A stretch of DNA of 64,000 nt from contig OY754329.1 of assembly GCA_963573305.1 (NCBI GenBank), positions 82,394,576 through 82,458,575 of the forward strand, given 5' to 3'. This DNA is from Pyrrhosoma nymphula (lineage: Eukaryota > Arthropoda > Insecta > Odonata > Coenagrionidae). The notes beneath the pieces are model-generated. The model saw nothing but the letters and a program-made list of their open reading frames with translations, was not told the DNA's origin and searched no databases. Each line of letters opens with the position of its first letter. Position 1 is the stretch's first letter. This document shows positions 48,123 to 61,681 of this stretch, piece by piece. Made by a program: the position numbers and the translations under genes.

Positions 48123-51060
48123 CTGTGCGGCCAAATGTGAAGCGAAATGCAGAAATTTCCAGATAGTCATAACGTAACTCAGCGAACACTTCTGAGATAA
48201 TTAGCCTTTGAGCCGTCCATTATGCCTTGGACTTACCTCCCGCTGCATGTTCAGGTGGTGAGAAAGAATACATTCGCGTGGGTGGTGAAATCCCCCGCGG
48301 TTACGCCAGGTGAAAAAAGGGGGTCAGTGACCCTGAGGACAAATGAGCCCTAACTATTTAAAGAGGACTCCCTCCCAAAGCGGGAGCAATCAATCTCCTT
48401 GCGTCGGCATGTGCGGAAGTGACGACCTGTCGCTCCGAGAGACGACCTGACGCCGCTTATTTTCCGGAACGTCTCAACCGATGTCGCAGGTACCACCAAC
48501 GGCAACCTTCTATCATGTCCATATCAATCTTTTATTCCTTTTTTTTGCTGTAGGAAGACTATGTAATTGCTTGGGTCCTTTTATAGTTAATGTTTGAAGA
48601 GAGACATTTTTGTGGTCCGGTTACTATCAACCCTTCCCGAACCCAGCTAAAGTCTCACCTTTAAGGAAGCACACGCCATGTTTCTCCATGTCTGGTCTAC
48701 TGACTTCACAATGGCTTAACGTTTAGCGCCTGCATTTCCTAAGGACTATACCAGAAACCTAATCTCCAAACACCTATATATTGAAGGAAGACACCCGCTT
48801 AGGTAACGGTATCTAACGGTCACCGAACATTAATTCATACACGCTATTTGACTATGACATTATTTAAAAAAAATCTCACTCCATTGGACCAGCAAGTTTT
48901 CTTCTAGATTTCTTGCTATTGTCAACTTACCCATAAATACTCCCAAGTCACATACACAAACATGGCCGCCAAAATTGGTGATTGGCCAAGGATAATGCGA
49001 AAATGCAGGCATTATTGATAACAGTCTTATAGATATTCTCTATAACATTGGACCCGTAAATGCATTCACAACAAGGATGAGTATGATGTCTTAACATCAC
49101 AAATGCATAATAACTGTATAACCTTTTCCATGTTTTTTCAAATACATGAGCAATTTGCAAGGAGATGAGATCATGACTTAGGTAGTTTGAGAGGGATATT
49201 TCCTTAGTAATAATGGAGACCATGTTCGAATTTTATTTCTTGATTTCAGTGTCTGTACGAAGTATGAATTAAAATGTTTAGATTTAATGGCAAAATGATA
49301 TAGTTATACATGACATAAATAATCAGAAAATAAATAAGTTATATTTAATTTCTGAGAATTTTTGAAATCAGATCAAATCAGAGACTAAATAAGTCTAAAA
49401 CTTGTCTCATTTTTTCACACCGCAAGGTGAAAACGCCTTCACAACAAGTTTTTTTGCGATTCTGTAAGAATTATTGCAGTGAGTAATTGATTAATTTTTA
49501 TAAATAATTGAGAATACATACACACTACTCACAGTTAGTTTTTTGACGAAATATGCTCGAACTTTCTAACTTTTTTCAATATTCTCCCTATGGAGCGCAC
49601 AGCCGTAATCTATTCCATTTAAAACAGCTTATATTTGTAGTCAAATTGCACGAAAAGTAGTTGGGCAAGGGTTTAGTGTTTTTATATAATTAGAAAGATG
49701 AGTTTTTTCTTTAAAATGAGGAAAAAATTGATCAAATCCTAGAAGAAATGATATCTTACTTAAACTACCTTAAGAGATAAGCTTGGGGCAACAGCCCGCC
49801 ACGATGGAAACACCGGTTCCCGATCAGTCACCGACGTGAAGCATCGTTGGGCTCGGCTCGAGTTTGGAGGGGTGATGCAACAACGATCAACTCTCATTTT
49901 TCGACGTAAAGGATTTTAGATAACTCAACGTGTCATTTACACTATTTGCTGAGTAAACCCAAATTAAATGGTCAATTTTATCCAACGAATGATATTAGCA
50001 TTCGTTATTCATACATGACGTCTTTCAGGTTATGGAACTCATGAATTACTCATAAAGAGTTTCTTAAAGCCTTACACTACGAAACATTTCGCCCTTTGGC
50101 TTTACGCTTCTTTCATCATGTATAACCTCTTGAAGCTAGTATTTTCTATTTGTATTCTGTTCCATTTATATGCATTGAAGTAATTGAAATACTAATATTT
50201 TATGGAGTGTACCAATGATTTTTGCAAAGGCTTTCGCAGTGATTTTAAGATAACACATTTTCCAATCTTCTTCTTAATTTTCCAATCACTGCGATTGCTC
50301 AAATGATATGGTATTTAGTCACGCGCACGGGTGCGAAGTGAAATGTTTTTTAAAATTAATTTTGGTCAAGTCAAATGATTTTTTAATTTTTTATTTCCGT
50401 CTTTGGTGTAAATCTTCTTTTTCTTCTTTATCCTTAGTGCTAGTGGTCGACTTTAGTGGTCTGCTTCATCCATTTATTTCTATCTAGGGCATCCGTTAGA
50501 GTCACACCACACTCCTACATGTCCCTTTTCACACTATCCCTTCCACTTTTCCTGGGTTTATATCTCTCTCTCTTTTCCTGGGGGATTCAATCTTCTCAAC
50601 TTCATTGCAATGTATTCCTCATAACACCTTTTCACATGTCCTAACCATGTAATTCTACTCTGTTTATTTTTTATTATATCGGTGCATCTCTTAAACTGCC
50701 CCTTATATTGGTACTTATTCCAACAGGTTCTGTCGTACTACACATTCACCTCAGCATTTTCATTTCATTCACATGAATCGCTGTAAGTGACGCTGTAAGT
50801 GGTCCAGTACATTGCTTAATAAAGCATAACCGACTTTACCATGTTTTTATACACTGCCAATGATTGCTGTAAAGGTTTTCGTGGTGATTCTAGGGTATCT
50901 CACTTTGTTTACTACCATTCTGATGAACCTCGTTGGGCGGGAGATAGTTTAGAATTCAGAAAGGTCATGAAAAATAGGTTTTTTTATGACTTTCAAAATT
51001 GATAATAACCTAAAGGAAACACTTAAACTATTTGATTGCAAAAGCTTTCAGAAAAAAACA
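48123..51060. other. L intron, left part; mostly non-coding
   Basis: Apart from the 5S-derived piece at 49788 nothing is firmly recognised. A minus-strand reading at 48948-49223 is faintly GR-like but not supportable. Confidence 0.4.
49788..49880 (+). repeat. 5S rRNA-derived sequence (5S-SINE-like)
   Basis: GCCCGCCACGATGGAAACAC, CGGTTCCCGATCAGTCACCG and GCATCGTTGGGCTCGG track 5S rRNA positions ~1-75, ending near GGGGTGAT. The internal promoter AAGTTAAGC is altered to ACGTGAAGC. Independent of the copy at 4889. Not a functional 5S gene. Confidence 0.65.
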
Positions 51061-51899
51061 CGACTCGATTTTCAAAGTTGGAAGTCATCTTCAGTTACTT
51101 TTCATCTCTTTCCTTTCATCACCTGAAGGAGATGTCTGTTAAATAAACGTTCGTGGAATCACACATTTTAAATGTTTTTTTTCTAAGTACCAATTGGCTC
51201 CCCCAAATCACGCCTGAGACTCTTTATTGCCGAAGAAATGGTCAAAACACTAAATGAAATCAACATTAATGTCTTCTGAGAAGTTATGGCTATCCTATGA
51301 GAGTTATATGAAATGAAAATAGTGTTACGTTCTCACAAATATGGAATCTCTCAAGTGGTATCCGGACCCTTCCACATTATACATTAACGAAGATGAAAAT
51401 TTTATACAATATACAGAACCATTGATTCTAAATGTGAAGTGATAATAAATTTCCTCAGTGTACCTTACGCGACTCTCCTCCAACACTTCCCAGAAATTCT
51501 TTTTTCCTCCCTCATCAGAACGCACCCTTTCCTCAGGTTCGCAGAGATCACGGTCTTCTCGTCCGGGAGGAGTACGAAGCTTCAGCACCCTGCGAGGATC
51601 TCTCATCTCTTCTATGGTGCGAGGAGAAGAGGAAGCTTGAACATCGCCTGGTTGATTCGATCCTTGTCTCCATCAAGAGATTGGATACCCATACTAATGT
51701 AAAGTCTCCAATTTCTTTCAAAATTAGTCGTAGTCTGAGGGATCGATGACCTGACCACGGAGGGTAATATAGAAGATTGCCTTAGCTTTGCCGGCACCGA
51801 TCGGACCAAAGTCTACCGTATCCGTGCCCGCAATACCAGGATACTGACCACTATCGTCCGAAAAATCACAAAGAGCCACAGGAGGCAGCCCAGCATCTC

Positions 51900-53960
51900 C
51901 TGACCGAGAGAGTGATAGCGTTTGGAAAACGCTATCGGACCGAACCATTCTACCTATCGAGACCCCAGCCCACCCGATGCGACAAGTTCCAGGGGTTTGA
52001 TCACCAGGCGCATGGGTGCAGAGGGAATCTGAAGTGCGCAAAGTGCGGAACGGGCTATCAAACCGCAACTTGCGCCACTGAGACTCTCCGATGCACCAAC
52101 TGCGGCGTAGGGCACCACTCCAGTGGCCATGGCGCCCTAAGGATCAGGTGGAGCTGAACAACACAGTCCCCATCAAGCCTGTTCCTCTTTTGCCTCCCAC
52201 AGGGACCAACGACGAGGATAATGATGTTCTCCAACCTGAGATTGTTGTTTTCTCCTGGCCAACCTCCACCTGACTGAGAGGGCCACGGCCGCCCAACTCC
52301 TGGACGACACAGCGCATTGTACTGTGATGATACCCCGTGTAAGTGTAGTGTATTAATGGAACCACCAGCTGGCGGTCACGCAACGACTGTGACTGACCGA
52401 TGAGGATCAGGGCTAAGGTTATCACTATAATTGGCTTTATCATTATTGTATTTTTTATGTAAAGATAACCTGATTTAATCCTCTGTTCTAGAAGTATAGG
52501 GGTGTATTAAGTAACTTAATAACAATTGACTACTGAATATAGTTTAAAACCAGGTGATATATTTTCGCAAAATTCACTAAAGTCATTTGATTTCCATAAG
52601 GGACGACCTGGATGTAAAAATATATTAAGTATATATAGCGTATGTGTATGAATAATCAATTACGTAATATAATGAAATAGATTAAATAAAGAACTGGATA
52701 ATATCTTATAACTATGTATAATAATCTCACACTGCTCCTCAAAGCTATAGAACGCACACCCCAACCATAAAAGCAGTACGATGAACTATGAGACACAACG
52801 CAACACCAACGGTACATGGGTGACAACAATAATTGGCGCGAAGCTGGACATGAGAACTCACCGGCTAAGAAGGGAGGACACCACATCACCCGAACATCAC
52901 TTGGCGTGGACTCATCGAATGCAATTGCCGCAAGAAATAGAACAGCACATCAATCGAGCATCACTAGGCGCAAGGCATCAAGACAGCAGAGATAAATCGA
53001 CTGACCACAAGAAAACTACTACAAGATTTTATCTCTAACGGGCACAACAGAAATGAGACAGCCGTATGAATTGTTCTAGATATTTCAAAAGCGTTTAACG
53101 AAGTATGGCACGATGGCATGATTTTTAAAATGGATAAAATTGGTATATTGAAATGGATAATTAAATGGATGGACTCTTACTGAAGAGAGAGAGAAACGTT
53201 GTGTAAAATGGGGACATGAAAAAAATATTGACCGGAAAGTGACTGCGGTAGTTCCACAAGGACATATATATTTGGTCACTATTATTTAACTTACATACTG
53301 CCTATTTCCCGAGGGGTAGTGAAGATTGGCACATTAGAATTGTCTAACATGCAAACGACGCAGAAATATTAGCAAGAAGCATGAAAGTGAAATTAGCCGC
53401 TGAATATTCAAAAGACAATTAAGATGCAATAGTTAAATGGTACTGTAAATTTAGATTACAAATTAACACAAACAAATCGCAGGCAATAAAATTTACGAGA
53501 CGAACTGTAGAGACACTGAGGTGCCCTTGTATTAGAATAAAGCAACAACTGGTTGGCTGGTATAATACAGCAAAATATTTAATAGTAACTCTGGACAAGA
53601 AGTTAAGCTTCAAATACCATCTAGAGAAAATAGTGACAGGCTTTAGAAGCAATATCTTCCCTGTCGTAAAAACCAAATAACAACGCAACTCCCTAAAATG
53701 CTAAGAAATGAATATGAGACATTTATGAAACCTAAATTATCGTATTCCATACAGGCTTGGGAAGGCCTAATACACAAGGGAATATTGGAAAAGTTACAAG
53801 TAGCTGGAAGGAAAATTATAATAAGTATACTCCAAATTCAATACCCTATAAGCAACGACAGGCTACATTTCAGAACAGGAATCACAAAATTAAAGATGGA
53901 TATCCAAAATAAAGCAGAAAACTACTTCAAAAACTACGAGAAAGTAGAACCGAAATAATT
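51900..53960 (+). pseudogene. Dead Jockey-like non-LTR retrotransposon
   Basis: Gag-like zinc knuckles at 51960-52140: RCDKFQGFDHQAHGC (one Cys lost), KCAKCGTGYQTATC and RCTNCGVGHHSSGH. Further on is a frame-broken RT: IVLDISKAFNEVWHDG (motif A), VPQG-like remnant, HADDAEI with ADD retained, KWYCKFRLQINTNKSQAIKF, and a C-terminal open stretch 53698-53958 (KPKLSYSIQAWEGL). Many stops. Lies inside the L intron, same strand orientation opposite to the GRs. Confidence 0.65.
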
Positions 53961-55053
53961 AATACCCTAGGTGAAAATAAAATTTATTCATATAATAAAT
54001 ATCAAAGGCCCGAAAGGATTATTGTTAATTAAAGGCAAGGGTAGCTTTAAAAATAGAAATTTAAAGAAACCGGTCACAGAGCAAAAGTAAGTAAATATAT
54101 TAAGAGAAGCAGCCTCTGAGAATAGCTGCTAGCCAGCAAAGGACCACATTGACTACTACTTGATACACGGCGGTCTGCGTGGGATTTTGCCGGTTCTCCC
54201 CACGCCTAGTGCAAATGCCGGACCATATGTCACTCCGGAAATTAATTGAAATCAAAGAATATGTCTCCTCCATCTTTTGCTTGGTCTTTTGTTTTATTTT
54301 AAATCAATCTGGGCCACGGGCCAGTCGTTCTTCGAAACGTCGGGAGTTATGGAGCACCTGACCCGATATAAAACATGAGAGCCCTTCATTGATCTATGAT
54401 ATATATATCGTTTTCATAGTCTTGTCCATACAGTTCAGCATTTTCGTCAAATAGAGGTAGGGAGAATCAAGAAGGTGAGAGGTAGCATACTGAAAGAAGA
54501 GACCAAGACAGATCAAAGGAATGTACTGAAAAAATAAGATACATGGGCCGAATTTTAACAAAAGAGAAGAATAAAATAGATCGAGCCTATTTTCACTTGG
54601 AGGGATCTAATAGATATTAATTAAAAGTCACTGTGGGGGGTTGGAACTGAATAGCTGAATCCATGATAACATTTAAAGTACAATGATAGATGCAGGCAAA
54701 CTTGGAGAAATCTAGGAGATGGGGTAGAATAAAATTAGATCTCATAGTACTAAATACTACCGGCGAGTTACAGTGTCACTAATTCACACAGTATCTCCGG
54801 GGCATAATTCGGGCCACCACCTAGGTGCAATCTAGATTCAAGAGGGCCAAAGGGGAAGGAGGTTGCGACATTTCAATCTATTAGCCTTACCAGAGGCAAG
54901 ATGCATTCACCGTAATCAAATAAAAACATCACAACAGGAAATTGACAATGGGACATGAAAACGAACTCATCAGTATGCGATACACACAGAATGGAATGCG
55001 CTACCTCAACTGATTGATTTAGGTTAGAAATGATATTTTAGATTCTTGCTTAC
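53961..55053. other. L intron, right part
   Basis: A solitary hammerhead/Penelope-like arm at 54310-54375 (TTCGAAACGTCGG, ATGGAG, ACCTGACCCG). Otherwise non-coding. Confidence 0.5.
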
Positions 55054-56031
55054 CTTCTTACTAAAGTGATCACTTTCCTTGATGATCCAGAATAGTATGC
55101 ATATATCGTAGAAGTTATACAACATTGTACATATCAAATCATATTTGGTTGACTCAGACCATCCATCATAGAAAATAGAGAAAGTTCCATCATAACACGC
55201 CGTTAAAACATGGAAGAACAATTGACTTCCATAGGCTCTATTTAAGGCACGGAAAGCATAATGTAGTCTTAATTCAAAGAGTGAGCACTGTTTAATAGAA
55301 ATAAAACCAGCCGCAATTGGAATTTGCCTATATCCCAACAAAGCTCCACACAAGTTTGGTGAAACTATTTCTGCTTTTTGCTCAATTATAGATATTATTT
55401 CTTCATTTAGCCACTCGAGGCTATGCCTTATGAGTATAATAAAATTTACCAACTGAAATGATAATATGACTTTGTAAATGCTCAATATTAGCATTAAAAG
55501 TTCGTCCGCAAATTTTAAGTAGTCCTGAATTTCAATGAAGCCTTCGTGTGCACAGTCAATCATTGAAAATACAATACTGACAGTGAAAATAACAACTTGC
55601 CAACGCACTTTCGTGTTAACTTCTTGGAGCCCAAGAGATGCTCTTCTGATACCTATCTTTAGGTAAAGGCCAGTTATGTCATGGAACATAAGGTCAATCT
55701 TACGGTAGCTCATCAGCAAAAAAGGTAGCGATATGACTTCAGCAGATTTGTCGATTATTACCCAGCTAAACCAAGTTCTGCTAACGAAATCGAGGTTCCT
55801 GTGAAATTTTAATCCCCCCCCGACTCTAAATAGGCAGGTCACTACGGTCAAAAGTGACAAAATTGTTCTGAGAGTAATGCCCAGTAACTCAAGTTTGATG
55901 CTTGGCACGTAATTTTCTTCATAATGATAGCATCTCACATACGGAGGAGCACAGATAACTCGGCTGATTTTCAAGATGGGTGACAATGCGGTGAATATAT
56001 CTCGTGTCAAACCTGGTTTTCGCGAATCCAT
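55054..56031 (-). CDS. Gustatory receptor L, first exon (open)
   Basis: 326 codons from MDSRKPGLTRDIFTALSPIL to HFSKK before GTAAGC, phase 0. LKISRVICAPPY near the start, six predicted membrane segments, and the loop motif LHYAFRALNRAYGSQLFF. The next intact GR-type acceptor on this strand is the exon at 47877-48122, in the same phase, so L is the one gene here that can be assembled whole. Resembles the pseudogene J most closely. A TATATAG at about 56262 is a possible but unproven TATA box. Confidence 0.88.
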
Positions 56032-59000
56032 ACCTGGGTGATAATAATTGCGTTGGATACTGCTGCGATAGTGAGCTTCCGTTGCATCTGACTCTTAGAG
56101 CGGTTTGAGAGAAATTATTTCCAGGTGTACGGCACCTACGTCGCCACTTGGGCAACCATTGGGGATAACCAAACAAGTCACAATATCCAATTACTACTTC
56201 ACTTATGTTCGTCCGCACTTAGAAATAAACATCGGTTACAACGACGACTTCTTCCTCTACGACCCTATATAGCAACATCCTGACTCCTTAACTTCCATTC
56301 TTCAATTCTTCGATGATATTGCGTATTATCAATAGTCACATCTAATCGCAGCTTTCTGATAATTTCAGTAACAAGTTTTTCTTCCTTCTCTCTTCATTAT
56401 TTCATTATCGATTCTACTCTTGTGAAATTTTTGCAAGCACTCTTTGCTATTATGATTTCAAACTTGTTGACCCTAAAATATAGCAGAACAATAGCAGGAG
56501 ATATTATTGTAGATTTGTTCCAATATGTTATTACCTATACATTGAACGGAGCTAGAATGAAGAATATATATTCTCAAATCGTTTTTACGACGTATTTTAG
56601 GTCGACATTCCTGCGGTTATCTTATAAGTGTAAGTAAATATCCTCTATGATATATGAATGGGACCGCATGCATAATGGTAGCAATGGGAATAAGTCCCAG
56701 GAAATATTGACTGCCCCAGCCCAAAGTAGAGCAAAGTAGTCTTATTGACTTGACTTTTCAAAGCAAACATAAAGAAATCGATTGTCACCTACATTCACTA
56801 TTTGCAATTGAAGGGATAGCTTTTCAACTGCTGACATGAGAAAAGTAATAGAATGCCAGAAAACTCAAGGACAAACACCTTTTCTTTTAAAAAATATCCC
56901 GGTTTTATGACTTCAAAACCATTTCCAAACAAGGTTTCGTAATTTCGAAGTCAAATTTGTGAGCTACTGAAGACCAGCTCCTCATTTAATTACTTGCTCA
57001 ATGGTATAAAAGGTAGAATGTGCTTTTAACACATCTTTCACAAGATAGCCTACTCCTAAGTCTTCAGCAGTGTTGATATAGCTAAAGCCAATAATGAACC
57101 AGTTCTTGATTTCAAAGTGGTAATCTCCAAAATCATTAAGGCAAAATTAGATGGTGAATTGGCGTGAATATCCCTCACAAGATGGGGCGACAGTCGTAGA
57201 CCACGAGCGCGACATTCTAGGCATATATCGAGAACTAAGATGGTACAAACATGAAATTCCCTCCTCTTCCAAGTCTTCCACCGCGTAACAAAACACCGAA
57301 GCTCTCCGAAGAACCGAGGCTCTCGAAAGTTGAGCCGGCGAATTTTTTTCCCAAAAACAGAATATCAAGTTACAATTTACTTTCCAGAGCCACTGACTAA
57401 GGGATTATCTTCCCATGAAATCTTATCACCCCTTCCTACCCATTCGAATTCATCAGCTTTTCGATTGTTACCTGGGAGCAAATTCCTAGGATATCCCAGT
57501 AGCAAGGATCCTACTCAGCTCAAAATCATGGAAAAGGTGCGGCACAAACTCGATTTTCCATATTCTGAAAAGCCTTTTAACTATATCTTACACATAGACG
57601 GTTAGATATAGAATTGATAACTTTTTCATGCCTTGCGCTTGGGAAGAAAAACTTTAAATAGCATCAATATTATAATATATCCTACAAACACCTTTCTATT
57701 TTTGCATGCGTAAGAGAATTTTTAACCAATTTCGACATAAACACAGAAAACCCTGGAATGGGGGCAAAAGAAATTATCATGTAATCAAATATAAGATGAT
57801 AAATATGACTTATTCATGTCAAGGGAATTTCTACCTGTTCAGTAATGGACGCAGAAACCCTGAAATGGCCTTTGAACTCAGGAGTCTGCACGGATGCAAA
57901 GTAAAAGGCTACCAGAAAGATTGACTGGGTAAAACTCTGCTTTTCTGCTAACGTTTCGAAGGACGAGTTGTCCATCAGCTTCAGGATCATTCGAAGTGTC
58001 GGTGACACTGCGGCTTTTGACCCAGTGGACAGCTCGAATAGAATTCACTAAAAAGCTACCATTAATGACAACAGAATTACTAGAGTTCTATAGTTTGATC
58101 GAAGAAGATTCAATTTTACTAACGTTTTGTCAATACTGGGACTCGGTAGCCATCACTCATTCACTATACTTCCCTCTAAGGAATCATCCGAATGATTTTA
58201 TTTTATAGCCAAAAACAACTGTGTGAAAACTGTGAAATCAATTAAGCAATACAGTAGACTGAACGGATTATCCTATTCCCTGAATACCCGTGCTACTCTC
58301 ATCCCTACATCTCATAATTTTGATAATATTCCAACAGTAAAGATAAAAATAAATGGTTTTAAAGTGCGATGGATAAAATGTAAATTTGTAATTACCTCTA
58401 CCTTCAAAAAATACAATATATTTTACTACCTAAGCATTATTTATTGCGCAATACGCAACTATGCAAAAAAATGCCGCTCTTCTTTATTTCTAATTAAATA
58501 AGTTCTCATTCATTTAGATTAAACATTTTGTATTGACCGCCCTATCCAATTATTATTTTTCTCGCATCAGCTATCCCGGAATCTAATTATTCTATGACGA
58601 GCAAATATTTACATAGGTAATAAACATAACTTAAGTATTGTTATGCAGAAAATAATTTACTTTTCACACATGTAGCATTATTTTCATTTGTATCAAATGC
58701 CGAATTAGAAACCGTATCAGCCACCACTTGTCTATATTTGTCCTTCATCAGTCGGTTGTTTTTTCTCTAGAAATATCAGCTATTTCGTTTGACAACCTGA
58801 CTATACGCTTGTTAGTAGTGATGTGTTCTTATTAAACGCTAATTCCTCCTGTAATAAAATCTGATGAAAGTTATATTTTCCATTACTAAATAAAATATTA
58901 ATGTATCCTGAAGTATGAAAAAGAAGAATCCGCATTGATTGACAAAATAATATGATCCTGGAATTCAAAGAGAGAGTTTGGGATATAATTAACAGTAGAT

Positions 59001-59214
59001 GGTTACTTTTAAGCTTCTTCTGGGCAGTTGTTGATTCAAATAGCGATATCGGATTCACAAAATGTCAATAAGAAGAGCACTAAAAAGACTAAGATGTAAA
59101 GAAGGATAAGTTAACTCCTGTTCACATGTGCTATGATGCTGATGAGACAGGTAAGTACTGGAAATACGCTCATATAGTTACTTTTGAATTTCATAAATAA
59201 AGTCCTGGAAGTAT
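56032..59214. other. Intergenic, no gene seen
   Basis: A solitary hammerhead-like arm on the minus strand at 57945-57995 (CTGATGG...TTCGAAACG). Short readings here have no family match. Confidence 0.4.
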
Positions 59215-59383
59215 ATTTCTCGGGTTTCCATCCGGGTGATGTTGGTGAGCTGCACCGACGTTTCGACGGTGTAGTCTGCCATCATCCTCAGGGTGAATCA
59301 TTCACCCTGAGGATAATGGTAGACTACGCCGTCGAAACATCGGTGCAACATACCAACATCACCCGGATGGAAACACGAGAAAT
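59215..59383. repeat. Near-perfect palindrome with hammerhead-like cores on both strands
   Basis: Arms meet at GGGTGAATCATTCACCC (59291-59307). Both strands read CTGAGGA, a stem II (GATGG/CCGTC on the minus strand) and GAAAC or GAAACA, so CUGANGA and GAAA are preserved in each arm. GTCGG/ATCGG and CATCACCCGGATGG follow. Confidence 0.75.
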
Positions 59384-59949
59384 CTACATCACAAAAATTC
59401 ACCGGGAAAGCCTTATATCTTACAAAGTCCTGGACATAAATCTTTCGAACAGTGACTCATGGTTCTATGACGTGGGAATGCAGCTGGTTGTAAATTTTAA
59501 GATTTTCTGTGGCAGCCTTATTACAACGGAATGTTTCCATCAAATTTAACGGAAATAATCCAGCTTATGGATTAAGAAGTAGAGGCAGCAATCAAACTGA
59601 AATTTTGGGTAATTCTTTTAGACACTCTCCCCATGAAGAATGAAAATTTACAGCAACTTTGGAAATATTGTCACTTCTTCATGTAATAGAAAGTGTCTCG
59701 TGTATTGGCCTCTGTGAAGCTTGCAACCAAAATTCACTCAAGGATAAAAAAATTCATGTTCTTGAAGAGAAGTACGGTTTTTCTAATGAGGAATTATTAA
59801 ATACTTTGGATGTATCGGTTTTCCTCAAATATTGCAAACGATGAAAGTTTTTTGAAGATGTGTATTCGGATTACCTCTGTGAATGGTACGAGTGTGACAA
59901 ATATGAGTTATGATTTCAAAATATGAACGATAAGGATAGTGTCCACGTA

Positions 59950-60118
59950 ATGACGCAAAACAGTGAAAAATAAAGGAGACAAAGAATGCAGTTGTTATAG
60001 CTTTATATTCACTCTGATATGCAGTTAACTTCATAACAAAACGACGAACTGAATTTCCAGTCGTTCCAGACACTTTCCACAAGACACAGCTCTCGACAAG
60101 TTATATTCCTGATGATGC
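59950..60118 (-). pseudogene. Decayed GR terminal-exon candidate behind M
   Basis: After an acceptor ...TTTGAATTAG the phase-0 reading is ASSGI, a stop, LVESCVLWKVSGTTGN, VRRFVMKLTAYQSEYKAITT, AFF. The TM7 part is best read one frame on (SLFCVITWTLSLSFIF). Layout fits a GR last exon with one stop and one frameshift. Confidence 0.35.
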
Positions 60119-60544
60119 CTAATTCAAATGGTAGTGAAAGTTCAAACAAACAAAGTTGTAGCAGAACCCGGAAGATTTTTCAGGATAATAATTCTAATTT
60201 CAAATTTTAGTTACTTGGTGAAGAAACCAAACACTTGTTTTTTTATTCTGTTTCTTCACATTACATGTTAACACTTTAAGAGTGTGTGAAGTACAATGGC
60301 ACACCAGCCAATTTGGCGTTAATTTAAACGGGAAAAGTGCGATAAGAAAATGTTATTATGTTTTATTAAAAGTCATGCTTTTCCTTGGTGTATCTGTGGT
60401 GACAAGTTGTTCGAGGGAAACTGAAGCACTAAATAATAAACCTTTGCGGTGCTAGTGTCTAATATTCTCATATTATTTGAGTGACCGGTAACAATAAATT
60501 CAAAATATATGCTATTTTTTTATTTTCATGCTAGCTTCACGTAC

Positions 60545-61513
60545 CTCGTGGTAGACTGACTCGCATGAGTTGATTATTCCCACAAACAGGACAGTCATGA
60601 ATGCTATCCACACTAACGTACTAGGTAAGTCCAGGTATAATGTCGAGTTTCCAAGCTGGAAGTGGAGCGTAGCATAAAAGCACATGAAAGTTATATCGAA
60701 AAATATGACGAAAGCCAGGATAAAACCCTGGGTTCCGTACACTCGCACAATTTTGACACATAGCTTCTTCAAAATCAGGTCTTTCTCCGCCATATGATTG
60801 ATTCTTGCAGTGAGAGTGCAAGGCAACATTCTACTTGACACTGATCGTTTCATGGAACGCGATTTGAGAACATTAAAATGCTTGAACGTCATATAAAGTG
60901 ACTTGAACTCCCTGTTAAATGTTAAAGCTCGAATTTTCATCAATTTTAGGATTTCATGAAATTGAGAGCTCAAAAGTAATAGAGCAATAATCCACAATAG
61001 ATTGAAAATATTGTTAATAGTGTACACTGTGCCGTTCACTGACTCGATTAAAATATTCCACACGTTGAATGAGATGAACATTCCAATGAGAAAGGTGTGA
61101 AGAAGAACTTGCTTTCGCATCTCTCTAAATTTCAGATCCACGTTACTAGCCACGCCGCGATCATAAGAAGCAATTCCTTGAAGTATAGATCCAACCTCCG
61201 AGAAGTGCCTGAGAAATGAGGCCACACACGATATTCCCAGAAAATCTTCAACGATGAACCATAATCTTAGGATAAAATTTCGTCCGTCATTTTCAACGAA
61301 GTACGGTATGCACAAGATCATGGTGATCAACGCTAGGATACAGTATATCAAACTATTTCTTTTCGATCTCTTAGAATATTGTGTGTTGCTCTCGATGCGA
61401 TTGTTCAAGGAGAATGGTGCCAATCCAAACACTCGGCAGACTTTCATCAGGGGTTCCAATGCAAAGAAGACGTACACATTATGTTGAATGCCAAATTCCG
61501 TCTCAATCGTCAT
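60545..61513 (-). CDS. Gustatory receptor M, divergent first exon (open)
   Basis: 323 codons from MTIETEFGIQHNVYVFFALE to ESVYHE before GTACGT, phase 0. LEPLMKVCRVFGLAPF is a clear GR N-terminus; six predicted membrane segments; LCVKIVRVYGTQGF is the loop motif. It is much more divergent than the other array members, being shorter between TM1 and TM2, with a longer basic loop (KSRSMKRSVSSRM). Frame fully open. Upstream lies a TATA box with heat-shock elements. Its nearest terminal exon is decayed, so it may use the exon at 47877 or be inactive. Confidence 0.85.
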
Positions 61514-61681
61514 GGCTGAATTTCAGTAACATTAGCTTGAACGTTGGACGTGGAAAGTTGAACTGGGTTCAAACTGTAGTGTTTTCTTTCTTAGATTAAA
61601 ACACCAACTTCCGATGTGTGTGCTAATTTATTTCTCCGAGAACACAAGAGTTGGAATTACGAGGTGCCGTGTTGCGCGCGT

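Noticed and set aside
48948..49223. Faintly GR-like reading (KTWKRLYSYYAF) inside the L intron
   Set aside because: Only a few hydrophobic coincidences; downstream GTAAGT is not in the GR donor context.
51912..52157. Host CCHC zinc-finger gene
   Set aside because: Zinc knuckles are followed by Jockey-type RT relics on the same strand, so it is a retrotransposon gag.
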